Counted from the first letter of the stretch, positions 7,815 to 16,754 are shown. The stretch is 64,000 nucleotides of DNA from Ruegeria sp. ANG-R (GCF_000813985.1 NZ_JWLJ01000004.1:248001-312000), one strand, 5' to 3'. The notes: generated by a model not told the origin, from the sequence alone. A program made the numbers and translations.

Positions 7815-10073
7815 ATGACACGCATTCCGACCAAGCAAGAGGTCCTCGACTGGATCTCGGCGAACCCCTCCCTGACCTCGAAACGCGATATCGCCAAGGC
7901 CTTTGGCATCAAGGGCGCGGATCGGATCGACCTCAAGCGCATCCTGAAGGAGCTTGAAGCCGAGGGGCATCTGGAAAAGCGCAAGCGCAGCTATCGTGAT
8001 CCTGACCGCCTGCCGCCGGTCAGCGTGTTGCAGGTCAAGGCTCCGAACGCGGATGGCGACCTGTTTGCGCGTCCACTGGAATGGCATGGCGAAGGGGTCG
8101 AGCCCATTGTGCTGCTGATCACCCGCGCCAGTGATCCGGCCCTGGGTGAGGGCGATCGCATTCTGGCCCGTCTGACCGTGGTGCAGGAAGAAGACCACAA
8201 TTACGAGGCGCGCCTGATCCGCCGCATCGGCACCAACCCGCGCAAGATCGTCGGCATCTTCCGCAAGGGGGCCGAGGGTGGCCGGATCGTGCCCATAGAC
8301 AAGACCGGTCAGACCGAGTGGTTGGTCCCCGATGGCGCGGTTCATGGCGCCAAAGACGGAGAACTGGTCGAAGCGGAACAAGCCGGCCCCAAGAACCGCA
8401 TGGGTCTGCCGCGTGCGCGTATCGTCGAACGGCTGGGTGATCCCTCAGCGCCCAAGGCCGTCTCTCTGATCGCGATACATCAGCACGGAATCCCGGACGA
8501 ATTTCCCGACAAGGTGATCGAAGAGGCCGACAAGGCCAAACCCGTTGGCCTGAAAGGGCGCGAGGATTTGCGGGATATGCCGTTGGTGACCATCGACCCC
8601 TCGGACGCGCGCGATCACGATGACGCCTGCTATGCGCACGCGGACGATGACCCGAAGAACAAGGGTGGCCATGTGATCTGGGTCGCCATAGCCGACGTGG
8701 CCGCCTATGTGCAGCCCGGCACGGCGCTGGATCGTGAGGCGCGCAAGCGCGGCAATTCCAGCTACTTCCCTGACCGCGTGGTTCCGATGCTGCCGGACCG
8801 TCTGTCCGGTGATCTGTGTTCCCTGCACGAAGGGGTGCCGCGCGCTTGTATCGCCGTGCGGATGCAGATCGATGCCGATGGGAATAAGATCGGGCACCGG
8901 TTCGTGCGCGGCCTGATGCGCTCTGCCGCCTCGTTGAACTATACCGAGGTGCAGGAGGCCATCGACGGCAACCCGAACGACCGTACCGGGCCGTTGTTGG
9001 AGACGGTTCTGAAACCGCTCTATGTCGCCTATGCTGCCTTGAAAAAAGCGCGGGCGGAGCGCCAGCCGTTGGAACTGGACCTGCCTGAACGCAAGATCGT
9101 ACTCAGCGACGCAGGTGAGGTGACCAGCGTTGCGTTCCGTGACCGGCTGGATGCACATAAGCTGATCGAAGAGTTCATGATCCTCGCCAACGTTGCCGCC
9201 GCCGAGACGCTGATCGCAAAACGTCGCCCGCTGTTGTTCCGCGTGCACGAAGAACCTGCACCGGAGAAGCTGGAGAGCTTGCGCGAAACGGCGCAGGCGG
9301 CGGGGCTGAATCTGGCCAAGGGGCAGGTGCTGCAGACCCGTCATTTGAATGCCTTGCTGAACGCCGCTGCTGGAACCGAAGATGCGGAACTGATCAACCT
9401 CACGACCCTGCGGTCGATGGCGCAGGCGTATTACAATCCCGAAAATTTCGGCCATTTTGGTCTGGCACTGAGGAACTATGCCCATTTCACCTCGCCCATC
9501 CGCCGCTACGCCGACCTGATCGTGCACCGCGCGCTGATTACGGCGCATGGCTGGGGCAAGGACGGGCTGACCGAGGATGAGATCGGGCGCTTGGAGGAAA
9601 CCGCCACCCATATTTCGGACACCGAGCGCCGCTCGATGATGGCCGAGCGCGATACGACGGATCGCTATCTGGCTGCCTATCTCAGCGAACGGGTGGGCAA
9701 TGAATTTACTGGCCGCATCAGCGGCATCGCCCGGTTTGGCGCCTTCGTGAAGATGGATGAGACCGGGGCGGACGGGCTTGTCCCGGTGCGGTCACTCGGG
9801 CGCGAGTTCTTCCATTTCGACCGTGAGGCCGGAACGCTGATGGGCTCGGACACCGGGCTGATTATCGCCATCGGCCAGCGCGTTACCGTGCGACTGACCG
9901 AGGCCACACCGGTGACGGGCGGGTTGGAGTTAGAATTGCTCTCCATCGACGATCAGGCCCTGCCGCGCGGACGCGGCCCGGCGAAACGTGGGTCTCGGCG
10001 CAAGGCGGTCAGCACCAAGCGCAAGAAGGACAAAATCAAGCGCAAGGTCGAACGCAAACGCCGTCAGAGGTGA
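7815..10073 (+). CDS. rnr: Ribonuclease R
   Basis: 752-residue 3'-5' exoribonuclease that degrades structured RNA. Order: an N-terminal winged helix (5-60), cold-shock-like domains (70-240), the RNB catalytic domain (about 250-590) with VTIDPSDARDHDDA (260-271, metal-binding aspartates) and the SPIRRYADLIVHR signature, an S1 RNA-binding domain (about 640-725, GRISGIARFGAFVKMDETGADGL) and a strongly basic Lys/Arg tail. The tail and winged helix distinguish RNase R from RNase II. ATG 7815 follows a 57-base gap after the DUF2064 gene. Its 3' end overlaps the convergent DUF1801 gene by 10 bases. Confidence 0.96.
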   Translation: MTRIPTKQEVLDWISANPSLTSKRDIAKAFGIKGADRIDLKRILKELEAEGHLEKRKRSYRDPDRLPPVSVLQVKAPNADGDLFARPLEWHGEGVEPIVLLITRASDPALGEGDRILARLTVVQEEDHNYEARLIRRIGTNPRKIVGIFRKGAEGGRIVPIDKTGQTEWLVPDGAVHGAKDGELVEAEQAGPKNRMGLPRARIVERLGDPSAPKAVSLIAIHQHGIPDEFPDKVIEEADKAKPVGLKGREDLRDMPLVTIDPSDARDHDDACYAHADDDPKNKGGHVIWVAIADVAAYVQPGTALDREARKRGNSSYFPDRVVPMLPDRLSGDLCSLHEGVPRACIAVRMQIDADGNKIGHRFVRGLMRSAASLNYTEVQEAIDGNPNDRTGPLLETVLKPLYVAYAALKKARAERQPLELDLPERKIVLSDAGEVTSVAFRDRLDAHKLIEEFMILANVAAAETLIAKRRPLLFRVHEEPAPEKLESLRETAQAAGLNLAKGQVLQTRHLNALLNAAAGTEDAELINLTTLRSMAQAYYNPENFGHFGLALRNYAHFTSPIRRYADLIVHRALITAHGWGKDGLTEDEIGRLEETATHISDTERRSMMAERDTTDRYLAAYLSERVGNEFTGRISGIARFGAFVKMDETGADGLVPVRSLGREFFHFDREAGTLMGSDTGLIIAIGQRVTVRLTEATPVTGGLELELLSIDDQALPRGRGPAKRGSRRKAVSTKRKKDKIKRKVERKRRQR

Positions 10074-10450
10074 TAGGTCAGCGCGCGGGCAATCAGCCAG
10101 CCATGGCGCGTCGGATCGATCTGATCGAGGGTATCGAATAGAACAGCACGATTGCCATCAACCTGATCCTCTCCGGGAAAGGCTGAGGTGAAATCGCCCA
10201 TCAACCGGCTTTGGCAGTGCACGAACAACGCAAACTGGGCCGCCTTGTGTCCGCCCAGCCGGATCGTCGAGCCTTTGGGTGCTAAATAGGCTGGCTGGCC
10301 CCACCGCAACGCTTCTTCCAGCGGCTGGGCGCGTGGGAGCGAGGCCGCCGTTTCGAAGATCAACTCGCGCAGTGCCAGTGCGCCTGCACGTGTCTCTTCC
10401 GGCAGCGCCTCGTAAGCTGCGGCGACTTTTGCATCCTCAAAGGGTGTCAT
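10064..10450 (-). CDS. DUF1801 domain protein
   Basis: 128 residues of the YdhG/DUF1801 type: LRELIFETAASLPRAQPLEEALRWGQPAYL followed by GSTIRLG and FALFVHCQ. The family has a small compact fold of unknown biochemical role. It begins with ATG 10450 overlapping the stop of the GST-like gene by 4 bases, so both are probably one transcript reading leftwards, and it runs 10 bases into the 3' end of rnr on the other strand. Confidence 0.8.
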   Translation of the reverse strand: MTPFEDAKVAAAYEALPEETRAGALALRELIFETAASLPRAQPLEEALRWGQPAYLAPKGSTIRLGGHKAAQFALFVHCQSRLMGDFTSAFPGEDQVDGNRAVLFDTLDQIDPTRHGWLIARALTYHL

Positions 10451-11145
10451 GACAGTGGGATCGCCTGTTCCATTCGATCAATATAGCTGCTGAGCAGCTT
10501 ATCCTGTTTGATCCGGCGGGTCAGGGGGGTGTCGGACGGTGTCGCGCGCATCGCGGCCAGCATCGGACCGACGCTCATGTCCGCCGAGGTTGGTTCCTCA
10601 CCCATCAGGTAGGGCGCTTGCCAAAGATAGGTCGAGATCGCCTCAAGATCGCGCTCCAACCGGTCCTGTCGTTCGGCAGGTGAAAAGCGGGAAACGCCCT
10701 GGAACGCCAACCCTTTGACAACGGATTTGCGGATCGAGTTCGAAACCGGTTTGCGGATCAGCGCAGGAATGACGGTGAAGAACGTATCGCGCAGGATTGG
10801 CCAGACCTCATCATTGGCCCAGCGGTCCTGCACGACGTGGAAGTACAGATGTTCCTCGGCCATGCGGATCAGGGCTCGGGCTTGGGCCTTTTGCAGATCA
10901 TTCAGGCCGACATCGAAATCAGCGCCCTGAGACTCGAGCCACTCGCGGATCAGGTCGCTGTCAGGGATCAGGCGTTCGGGCGTGCGCAGAACGGGCAGTT
11001 TCTGGTGTGGCATCTTGCGGGGGTCTAAAAGATCGGACCGTTGCCAGTGCTGGCCTGCGCGTTGAAGCATCAGGGCTGTTTTCACGCAGAACGGGCTGGC
11101 ACTGAACAGGCCGAAGGCAGAGGGGAAGGTGAGAAGGGTCAGCAT
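10447..11145 (-). CDS. Glutathione S-transferase family protein
   Basis: About 232 residues: an N-terminal thioredoxin-like domain (FPSAFGLFSASPFCVKTALMLQ, then RKMPHQKLPVLRT and PDSDLIREWLE, the glutathione cis-Pro and SD positions) and an all-helical C-terminal domain with PYLMGEEPTSADMSVGPMLAA. Three clustered ATGs are possible (11157, 11148, 11145); a GGAG at 11155-11152 on the minus strand best serves 11145. It shares an upstream region with the WYL regulator gene, with a palindrome between them, so the regulator likely controls this gene. Substrate unknown. Confidence 0.85.
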   Translation of the reverse strand: MLTLLTFPSAFGLFSASPFCVKTALMLQRAGQHWQRSDLLDPRKMPHQKLPVLRTPERLIPDSDLIREWLESQGADFDVGLNDLQKAQARALIRMAEEHLYFHVVQDRWANDEVWPILRDTFFTVIPALIRKPVSNSIRKSVVKGLAFQGVSRFSPAERQDRLERDLEAISTYLWQAPYLMGEEPTSADMSVGPMLAAMRATPSDTPLTRRIKQDKLLSSYIDRMEQAIPLS

Positions 11146-11185
11146 CATCAGCTCCATAATTGGGACGCCCGATGAATACGCCGGA

Positions 11186-11208
11186 CTAATGACAGTTTCT
11201 GACATTAG
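11186..11208. promoter_or_regulatory. Palindromic candidate operator between GST and WYL regulator genes
   Basis: Two 10-base arms, CTAATGACAG and CTGACATTAG, flank TTT; nine of ten positions pair. The arms also contain TGACA twice, 10 bp apart in direct orientation. It lies 19 bases before the regulator start and 40 bases before the GST start, the usual place for a divergent-promoter operator. Function inferred from position and symmetry. Confidence 0.6.
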
Positions 11209-11227
11209 GTTTAGAGTAATGTGCACT

Positions 11228-11935
11228 ATGTCCCGCACCGCCCGTCTGTTTCAGTTGATGCAAGCCTTGCGTTCTGGCCCCGCGCCCAGAACATCGCTTC
11301 AGTTGGCGCAGGATTTGGGTGTGTCGTCGCGTACCGTTCATCGGGATATCGACGCGTTACGTGGTTTGGGGGCTGTGATCGACGGCGAAGCCGGGTTTGG
11401 GTTTACTCTGATCGAAGACGCGACACTGCCGCCTCTGGGCTTCACCAATGATGAGCTTGAAGCGTTGGTTCTGGGCCTGCGTGAGGTGCAATTGATTGGT
11501 GATCCCGCGTTGTCGGATGCTGCAAGCGCGGCCCTACGCAAGCTGCAGGGCCGTTTGCCGCAGCGCCAGTCGCATCGGCTGAGCCATGCTGTTCTGACCG
11601 CCACGCGATTTGACAGGCCAGCGGTGCCAACAATTGACGTCGCCATTCTACGCCAAGCCGCATGGGATGAACGCGTGATCGAGTTCGCCTATACCGATGC
11701 CAAAGGCGCGGATACCCGGCGTCGGGTCAATCCGCTGAGCATCGTCTATATGGATCGCGCCAGCGTACTGCTCAGCTGGTGTCACTTGCGCCAGGATTTC
11801 CGAGTGTTTCGGCTGGATCGTATGCAGGGCATGGATGTGACCGACGATAGCTTTCGACCCAATCGCGTATCGCTGTTGCGCGAGGCGATTGCCCGTATTC
11901 GCGCGGAACGCGAAGCACAGGATCAGGAAACCTAG
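11228..11935 (+). CDS. YafY-type HTH/WYL transcriptional regulator
   Basis: 235 residues: an N-terminal HTH_11 winged helix (LFQLMQALRSGPAPRTSLQLAQDLGVSSRTVHRDIDALRGLG, about 6-50) and a C-terminal WYL domain (about 130-200) where VLLSWCHLRQDFRVFRLDRM carries W-C-H at the WYL position, a common variant in this subgroup. WYL domains sense ligands such as nucleic-acid fragments or small effectors; the ligand here is unknown. ATG 11228 is chosen because the HTH begins right after it. Divergent from the GST-like gene with a palindrome in the spacer, which suggests autoregulation and control of the GST/DUF1801 pair. Confidence 0.87.
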   Translation: MSRTARLFQLMQALRSGPAPRTSLQLAQDLGVSSRTVHRDIDALRGLGAVIDGEAGFGFTLIEDATLPPLGFTNDELEALVLGLREVQLIGDPALSDAASAALRKLQGRLPQRQSHRLSHAVLTATRFDRPAVPTIDVAILRQAAWDERVIEFAYTDAKGADTRRRVNPLSIVYMDRASVLLSWCHLRQDFRVFRLDRMQGMDVTDDSFRPNRVSLLREAIARIRAEREAQDQET

Positions 11936-12004
11936 CGCCTGGCACTTTGTGAAAACGCGATTCTGCGCTATCATCGGTTCTGAGCAGTAATCAGGAAAAA
12001 CGGA

Positions 12005-13321
12005 ATGCGTAAGTGCGTAGGTGGCGTCATGACCGCCGCATTATGGGCATCCATCGTGCAGGCGGATACAACAGACGAATCGAAACGGCCTCTGGCCCGA
12101 CCTTTAGTGGAAAATGTGCAATTGGCCTCGGCAGACGTGACGGTCTCGGTCCGGCCCGTGCTGCGCCCGAAGATTGAGGCGCATCGCGTATCGGCAGAAG
12201 GGAATGCCCGCTTTCAGGCCTGGCTGGGGGCGTTCCGCAAGCGGGCGCAGGAGCAGGGCATATCGGGTGACACGCTGGATCGTGCTTTGGCCGGGGTGAC
12301 CTATGACAGCGACATCATCAAACGAGATCGCAATCAGGCAGAGTTTTCCAAACCGATCTGGGAGTATCTGGATGGTGCAGTTTCAAAGACGCGGATTTCC
12401 AACGGTCGTGCCGGGCTGGACAAGCACCGGGAGACTTTGACCCGTATCGAAGCGCAATATGGCGTTGAGAAAGAGGTGGTCACAGCGATCTGGGGTCTTG
12501 AAACCTCGTTTGGAACTTATCGCGGCAGCAAGCAAACCATCCGGTCGCTTGCTACGCTGGCCTTTGACGCTCGACGTGCGCGATTCTTCGAAACGCAGCT
12601 GCTGGCCGCGCTGCAGATCCTGCAGGCCGGGGACGTCGATGCCGGGAATATGGTTGGCAGCTGGGCCGGAGCGATGGGTCACACGCAGTTCATGCCGACC
12701 TCGTTTCTGGATCACGCGGTTGATTTTGACGGCGATGGGCGTCGCGATATCTGGTCGGATGATCCAACGGATGCTCTGGCTTCGGCGGCGGCATATCTGT
12801 CCAAACATGGGTGGACGAAGGACCAACCTTGGGGGGTTGAGGTACGATTACCGTCAGAATTCGACTACTCCGACGCGCGGCGAGATTTTACGCTGATGCC
12901 ATCGGAATGGGCAGCGCGTGGGGTTCAGACCCCTTCCGGCCAACCCGTGCCTGATCATGGACAAGCCGCGATCCTGTTGCCTGCAGGTGGTCGGGGTGTT
13001 GCCCTGATGATCTTCGACAATTTCAAGGTAATCGAGGCCTACAACGGTGCAGACGCCTATGTGATCGGAATCGGGCATCTGTCCGACCAGCTTGCGGGGG
13101 GCAGCCCGTTTCAGGCCGATTGGCCGCGTGGAGATCGCGTATTGAGCTTTACCGAGAAGAAAGAACTGCAACGCCGGCTGACGCAGGCGGGCTTCGACAC
13201 GCAGGGGGTCGATGGGCGCACCGGGCCGAATACGATCAATGCGGTCCGTGCGTTTCAGGTTGCGCAAGGGTTGGTTCCGGATGGGTACCCGTCGCTCAGT
13301 TTGCTGGAGCGGATGCGTTGA
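12005..13321 (+). CDS. Lytic murein transglycosylase (MltB family) with peptidoglycan-binding domain
   Basis: 438 residues. A short signal peptide (about 1-20, ending VQA) has no lipobox, so the protein is soluble in the periplasm rather than lipid-anchored like E. coli MltB. The SLT domain (about 68-365) has the catalytic Glu166 in AIWGLETSFGTYRG plus GNMVGSWAGAMGHTQFMPTSF and DFDGDGRRDIW. A C-terminal PG_binding_1 domain (about 375-435, LQRRLTQAGFDTQGVDGRTGPNT) anchors it to the wall. It cleaves MurNAc-GlcNAc bonds to form 1,6-anhydro ends. Stands alone with a hairpin just downstream. Confidence 0.93.
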   Translation: MRKCVGGVMTAALWASIVQADTTDESKRPLARPLVENVQLASADVTVSVRPVLRPKIEAHRVSAEGNARFQAWLGAFRKRAQEQGISGDTLDRALAGVTYDSDIIKRDRNQAEFSKPIWEYLDGAVSKTRISNGRAGLDKHRETLTRIEAQYGVEKEVVTAIWGLETSFGTYRGSKQTIRSLATLAFDARRARFFETQLLAALQILQAGDVDAGNMVGSWAGAMGHTQFMPTSFLDHAVDFDGDGRRDIWSDDPTDALASAAAYLSKHGWTKDQPWGVEVRLPSEFDYSDARRDFTLMPSEWAARGVQTPSGQPVPDHGQAAILLPAGGRGVALMIFDNFKVIEAYNGADAYVIGIGHLSDQLAGGSPFQADWPRGDRVLSFTEKKELQRRLTQAGFDTQGVDGRTGPNTINAVRAFQVAQGLVPDGYPSLSLLERMR

Positions 13322-13327
13322 ACGCAA

Positions 13328-13349
13328 GGGCGACCCAAGAGGGTCGCCC
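13328..13349. terminator. Hairpin between convergent genes
   Basis: GGGCGACCC, a 4-base AAGA loop and GGGTCGCCC form a perfect 9-bp stem 7 bases after the transglycosylase stop and 12 bases before the aminotransferase stop. No T run follows on the plus strand; its place between convergent genes suggests shared transcript-end formation. Confidence 0.6.
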
Positions 13350-13361
13350 GTGATTTACCGA

Positions 13362-14759
13362 TCAGGACGCGGGTTTCATCAGGCCCTTTTCGTTGATTTC
13401 AGCCAGTGCATCGTCCAGTGATTTGTGAATGCGCACAAACATCTCATCGATCTCAGCCGGCGTGATGACCAGCGGAGGAGAGATGACCAGCCGGTCATCC
13501 ACATGGCGCATGATCAGGTTGTTTTTGAAGCAATGCTCGCGGCAGATATACCCGATTGTGCCGGGGTCTGATGCGAACTTCGCCCGGCTTGCCTTTTCGG
13601 GTGTCAACGCGATGGAGCCCATCATGCCCGCGATCGTCGCCTCGCCGATCAGCGGATGCTCGGTCAGTGCCTCCCATTTCTTTTTGAGGTAGGGGGCGGC
13701 TACGCTACGCACGTGATCGATGACCTTCTCTTCTTCAAGAATGCGCAGGTTTTCAAGTGCCACCGCCGCCGCAACCGGATGGCCGGAATAGGTGTAACCG
13801 TGGTTGAACTCGGTGGCGCTGATGACGCTGGCAACCTCGTCACACACAATCGAACCGCCGATGGGTGCATAGCCCGAGCTGAGGCCCTTGGCGATGGTCA
13901 TGATATGCGGCCTGATCCCAACCGTTTGGGACCCGAACCAGTTGCCGGTTCGGCCAAAGCCGCAGATCACCTCATCCGCGATCAGCAGGATATCGTACTT
14001 GTCGCAGATGCGCTGGATTTCCGGCCAATAGCTGTCGGGCGCGATGATGACGCCACCCGCGCCCTGAACGGGCTCGGCAATGAAGGCCGCCACACGGTCT
14101 TCACCCAGTTCCTGTATTGCCTCTTCCAGTTCGCGGGCACGGGCTAGACCGAATTCTTCCGGGCTCATGTCGCCGCCCTCTGACCACCAATTGGGCTGGT
14201 TGATGTGGTGAATATTCGGGATCGGAATGCCGCCCTGAGCGTGCATACCGGCCATGCCGCCCAACGAGGCCGAACCGACGCTCGATCCGTGATAGGCATT
14301 CTTGCGGCTTATGATGATGTTCTTGTCGGGCTGACCCTTCTCGGCCCAGTAGGTGCGCACCAGCCGGATGTTGGTATCGTTGGCCTCGGACCCGCCGCCT
14401 GCGAAAAAGACGTGGTTCAGATCGCCCGGTGCCAGTTCGGCCAGCTTTGCAGCCAGCGCAATGGCAGGGGCATGGGTCGTTTTGAAGAAGGTGTTGTAGT
14501 AGGGCAGTTCGCGCATCTGGCGGGCGGCGGCATCGGCCAGTTCGTCCCGGCCATACCCGATGTTCACGCACCACAGTCCGGCCATACCATCCAGAATGTC
14601 GTTCCCTTCGCTATCGGTCAGATATACGCCGTTGGCACGGGTAATGACCCGGACACCTTCGGTTTCCAGTGCATCATTGGTTGAAAACGGATGCAGGTGA
14701 TGTGCCGCATCCAACGCCTGCAATTCAGCGGTGGGCAAGTGATTGGTGATGATGGACAT
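13362..14759 (-). CDS. spuC: Class III aminotransferase, putrescine-pyruvate type (SpuC-like)
   Basis: 465 residues, a PLP-dependent omega-aminotransferase. Visible are GMAGLWCVNIGYG, FFAGGGSEANDTNIRL (PLP phosphate region), AFIAEPVQGAGGVI, ADEVICGFGRTG and the PLP lysine in IAKGLSSGYAPIGG. The sequence best fits the SpuC/YhxA group (putrescine-pyruvate aminotransferase). Taurine or beta-alanine aminotransferases are close relatives, so the substrate is inferred from the adjacent PotF-type importer and PuuB-like oxidase. Start ATG 14759 has GGAGAGTCCCCG upstream. A TGATCAAAT motif 40 bases upstream resembles the two copies near the GntR gene. Confidence 0.85.
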   Translation of the reverse strand: MSIITNHLPTAELQALDAAHHLHPFSTNDALETEGVRVITRANGVYLTDSEGNDILDGMAGLWCVNIGYGRDELADAAARQMRELPYYNTFFKTTHAPAIALAAKLAELAPGDLNHVFFAGGGSEANDTNIRLVRTYWAEKGQPDKNIIISRKNAYHGSSVGSASLGGMAGMHAQGGIPIPNIHHINQPNWWSEGGDMSPEEFGLARARELEEAIQELGEDRVAAFIAEPVQGAGGVIIAPDSYWPEIQRICDKYDILLIADEVICGFGRTGNWFGSQTVGIRPHIMTIAKGLSSGYAPIGGSIVCDEVASVISATEFNHGYTYSGHPVAAAVALENLRILEEEKVIDHVRSVAAPYLKKKWEALTEHPLIGEATIAGMMGSIALTPEKASRAKFASDPGTIGYICREHCFKNNLIMRHVDDRLVISPPLVITPAEIDEMFVRIHKSLDDALAEINEKGLMKPAS

Positions 14760-14795
14760 CGGGGACTCTCCTGCAACAGTGGTTGCCGGATAGAA

Positions 14796-14810
14796 TATGA
14801 TCAAATTTTA
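14796..14810. promoter_or_regulatory. Candidate GntR operator, copy 3 (upstream of aminotransferase)
   Basis: TATGATCAAATTTTA shares TGATCAAAT (14798-14806) with the two longer copies at 15505 and 15605. Its place before the aminotransferase suggests co-regulation. Weakest of the three. Confidence 0.35.
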
Positions 14811-14834
14811 CGCTGTCAATCGAATCGCTGGTTC

Positions 14835-15518
14835 TCAGCCGTTGTTCAGGGCGTCTCCCATCATTCCCATACCCTGCTCGATGTCCTGAGCCGTTGCTAC
14901 TGCAGCTTTTTCCACATCGCGATCACGCAGAGCCAGGATGATGTCTTTATGCCTGTCGGGCAGGCTCTGAGTCCCGAAACGGCCGCAAACAATCCTCAAT
15001 GAGGGGCCGAATCTCAGCCACAACCGCTCGGCCAGATCAACAAGGATCGGGGCATCGGCGTGCGAATAGAGGGCCTGGTGAAACGCATGGTTCAAACGCA
15101 GGTAGCCGCTGACATCCCCATCCGCGATCATATTGTCCAGGCGTTGATCCAGCTTTTCTAGGTAGTCTATCTCGGCATTGGTGATGTTCGCGGTCGAGCG
15201 TCTGGAAAGCTCTGTTTCTATTGATATCCTCGCGAATATCATCTGTTCGATATCACCCGCAGACAACAGAGGTACGCTGACCCTGCGGTTGCCCTGAAAG
15301 ATCAGGGCGCCGTCAGAAATCAGTCGCCGAATCGCCTCGCGCACAGGGGTCATGCCGACGCCCAGAGAATCAGTCAGCCCCTGAATTGTAACCGGCTGAC
15401 CGGGTACAAGATCACCAAACAGGATCTGCGATTTCAGAGTGCGATAGACCTGTTCATGCACCGGGCGTTTTTCGTCATCCGTAAGAGCTGCGACTGCTTT
15501 ATTTTTGATCAAATCCAA
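14835..15518 (-). CDS. GntR/FCD-family regulator of the polyamine locus
   Basis: 227 residues: a GntR winged helix (about 20-85; RPVHEQVYRTLKSQILFGDLVPGQ, LTDSLGVGMTPVREAIRRL) and an FCD ligand domain (about 95-215) with the usual His/Asp pattern (LNHAFHQALYSHAD, DRHKDIILAL). Start is uncertain: TTG 15518 (used here), TTG 15512, or a GTG further in; there is no strong ribosome site. The TTG codon lies inside a 16-base repeat that also occurs upstream of potF, which would make that copy an autoregulatory operator. It sits between the aminotransferase and the importer and probably responds to a polyamine or catabolite (inferred). Confidence 0.85.
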   Translation of the reverse strand: MDLIKNKAVAALTDDEKRPVHEQVYRTLKSQILFGDLVPGQPVTIQGLTDSLGVGMTPVREAIRRLISDGALIFQGNRRVSVPLLSAGDIEQMIFARISIETELSRRSTANITNAEIDYLEKLDQRLDNMIADGDVSGYLRLNHAFHQALYSHADAPILVDLAERLWLRFGPSLRIVCGRFGTQSLPDRHKDIILALRDRDVEKAAVATAQDIEQGMGMMGDALNNG

Positions 15519-15520
15519 AA
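15505..15520. promoter_or_regulatory. Candidate GntR operator, copy 1 (overlaps regulator start)
   Basis: TTGATCAAATCCAAAA is identical to 15605-15620 and contains the palindrome TTTGATCAAA (15504-15513). FadR-subfamily regulators bind short palindromes of this kind. The copy covers the regulator's own start codon, fitting autorepression. Confidence 0.5.
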
Positions 15521-15604
15521 GGTTTGCCCCAATCCGAGTGTTTCAGATTTACCAGAATCTGCACCAGATCCAACCATAGGTGAATCGGGTGCAAAACGCA
15601 AAAC

Positions 15605-15620
15605 TTGATCAAATCCAAAA
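15605..15620. promoter_or_regulatory. Candidate GntR operator, copy 2 (upstream of potF)
   Basis: Exact 16-base direct repeat of copy 1, 100 bp away. Located 39-54 bases upstream of the potF start, a promoter-proximal position suited to controlling the importer operon. Identity of the repeat is seen; binding is inferred. Confidence 0.5.
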
Positions 15621-15658
15621 AAAGGTGAAAATAGCCGCATAATCGCAGGGAGAAAATC

Positions 15659-16744
15659 ATGACACTGAAAACGCTGGGGATGACAGCGATCGTCGCATTG
15701 GGGACTTCGGCCGCGTTCGCCGAAGAGGTGCGCGTCTATAACTGGTCCGACTATATTGACGAAGAACTGCTGAGCAAATTCGAAGAAGAGACAGGTCTGA
15801 CGCTGATCTATGACGTGTTTGACAGCAACGAAGTTCTGGAAACCAAGATGCTGGCCGGCGGGTCCGGTTATGATGTCGTGGTGCCTTCGGGAACGTTTTT
15901 GCAACGTCAGATTCAGGCTGGGGCGTTTCAGGAACTTGACGCGGCCAAACTGTCGAATGCTGGCAATCTGTGGGATGTGATCCAGGAACGTACCGCTGGT
16001 TATGATCCCAACAATGCTTACTCGATCAACTACATGTGGGGGACAACCGGCATTGGCGTGAATGTCGACAAGGTCAAAGAGGTATTGGGCGATGATGTTG
16101 CGCTCAATAGCATGGATCTGGTGCTAAAGCCGGAAAACATGGAAAAGCTGGCATCATGCGGCGTCCATTTTTTGGACGCGCCTGCTGAGATTATCCCGAT
16201 GGTACTGCAGTATATCGGAGAAGACCCGGATAGCCACGACAAGGATGTGATAGCGAAAACCGAAGAGGTTCTGACCAGCGTACGACCGTATGTTCAGAAG
16301 TTCCATAGCTCAGAATACATCAATGCGCTCGCCAATGGTGATATTTGCGTGGCCGTGGGTTGGTCGGGCGATATTCTGCAGGCCCGAGACCGCGCGGCAG
16401 AGGCAGATAACGGTGTGGTGATCGAATACCACCCGTTCGCAGAGGGATCGTTGATGTGGTTTGACCAGATGGCGATACCTGTCGATGCTCCGAACCCGGA
16501 AGGTGCGCATAAGTTTCTGAACTTCATCCTGGACGCCAACAACATGGCCGCTGCATCGAACTATGTTTACTACGCCAACGGCAACAAGGCTTCGCAGGAG
16601 TTCCTTGAGGAAGATGTAATCGGCGATCAGGCGATCTATCCGGATGATGGCACGATGCAAAACCTTTATATCACCACGCCCTATCCGGCGAAGACCCAGC
16701 GGGTCGTGACCCGTCTTTGGACCAAAGTGAAATCAGGCACCTGA
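15659..16744 (+). CDS. potF: Putrescine-binding periplasmic protein PotF
   Basis: 361 residues with a signal peptide (1-21, cleaving after AAFA). The mature protein tracks E. coli PotF closely along its length: VYNWSDYIDEELL, FDSNEVLETKMLAGGSGYDVVVPS, YMWGTTGIGVNVDKV, LASCGVHFLDAP, NGDICVAVGWSGDILQA and the C-terminal TRLWTKVKSG. This points to putrescine, possibly with agmatine or cadaverine. Ribosome site GGGAGAAAATC before ATG 15659. First gene of potFGHI-puuB; an 11-bp hairpin follows and could raise its level over the membrane subunits. Confidence 0.92.
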   Translation: MTLKTLGMTAIVALGTSAAFAEEVRVYNWSDYIDEELLSKFEEETGLTLIYDVFDSNEVLETKMLAGGSGYDVVVPSGTFLQRQIQAGAFQELDAAKLSNAGNLWDVIQERTAGYDPNNAYSINYMWGTTGIGVNVDKVKEVLGDDVALNSMDLVLKPENMEKLASCGVHFLDAPAEIIPMVLQYIGEDPDSHDKDVIAKTEEVLTSVRPYVQKFHSSEYINALANGDICVAVGWSGDILQARDRAAEADNGVVIEYHPFAEGSLMWFDQMAIPVDAPNPEGAHKFLNFILDANNMAAASNYVYYANGNKASQEFLEEDVIGDQAIYPDDGTMQNLYITTPYPAKTQRVVTRLWTKVKSGT

Positions 16745-16754
16745 TCTGATTGCA

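Noticed and set aside
8445..9611. A 388-residue minus-strand frame inside rnr
   Set aside because: Antisense shadow of a well-conserved RNase R domain; no ribosome site or family match.
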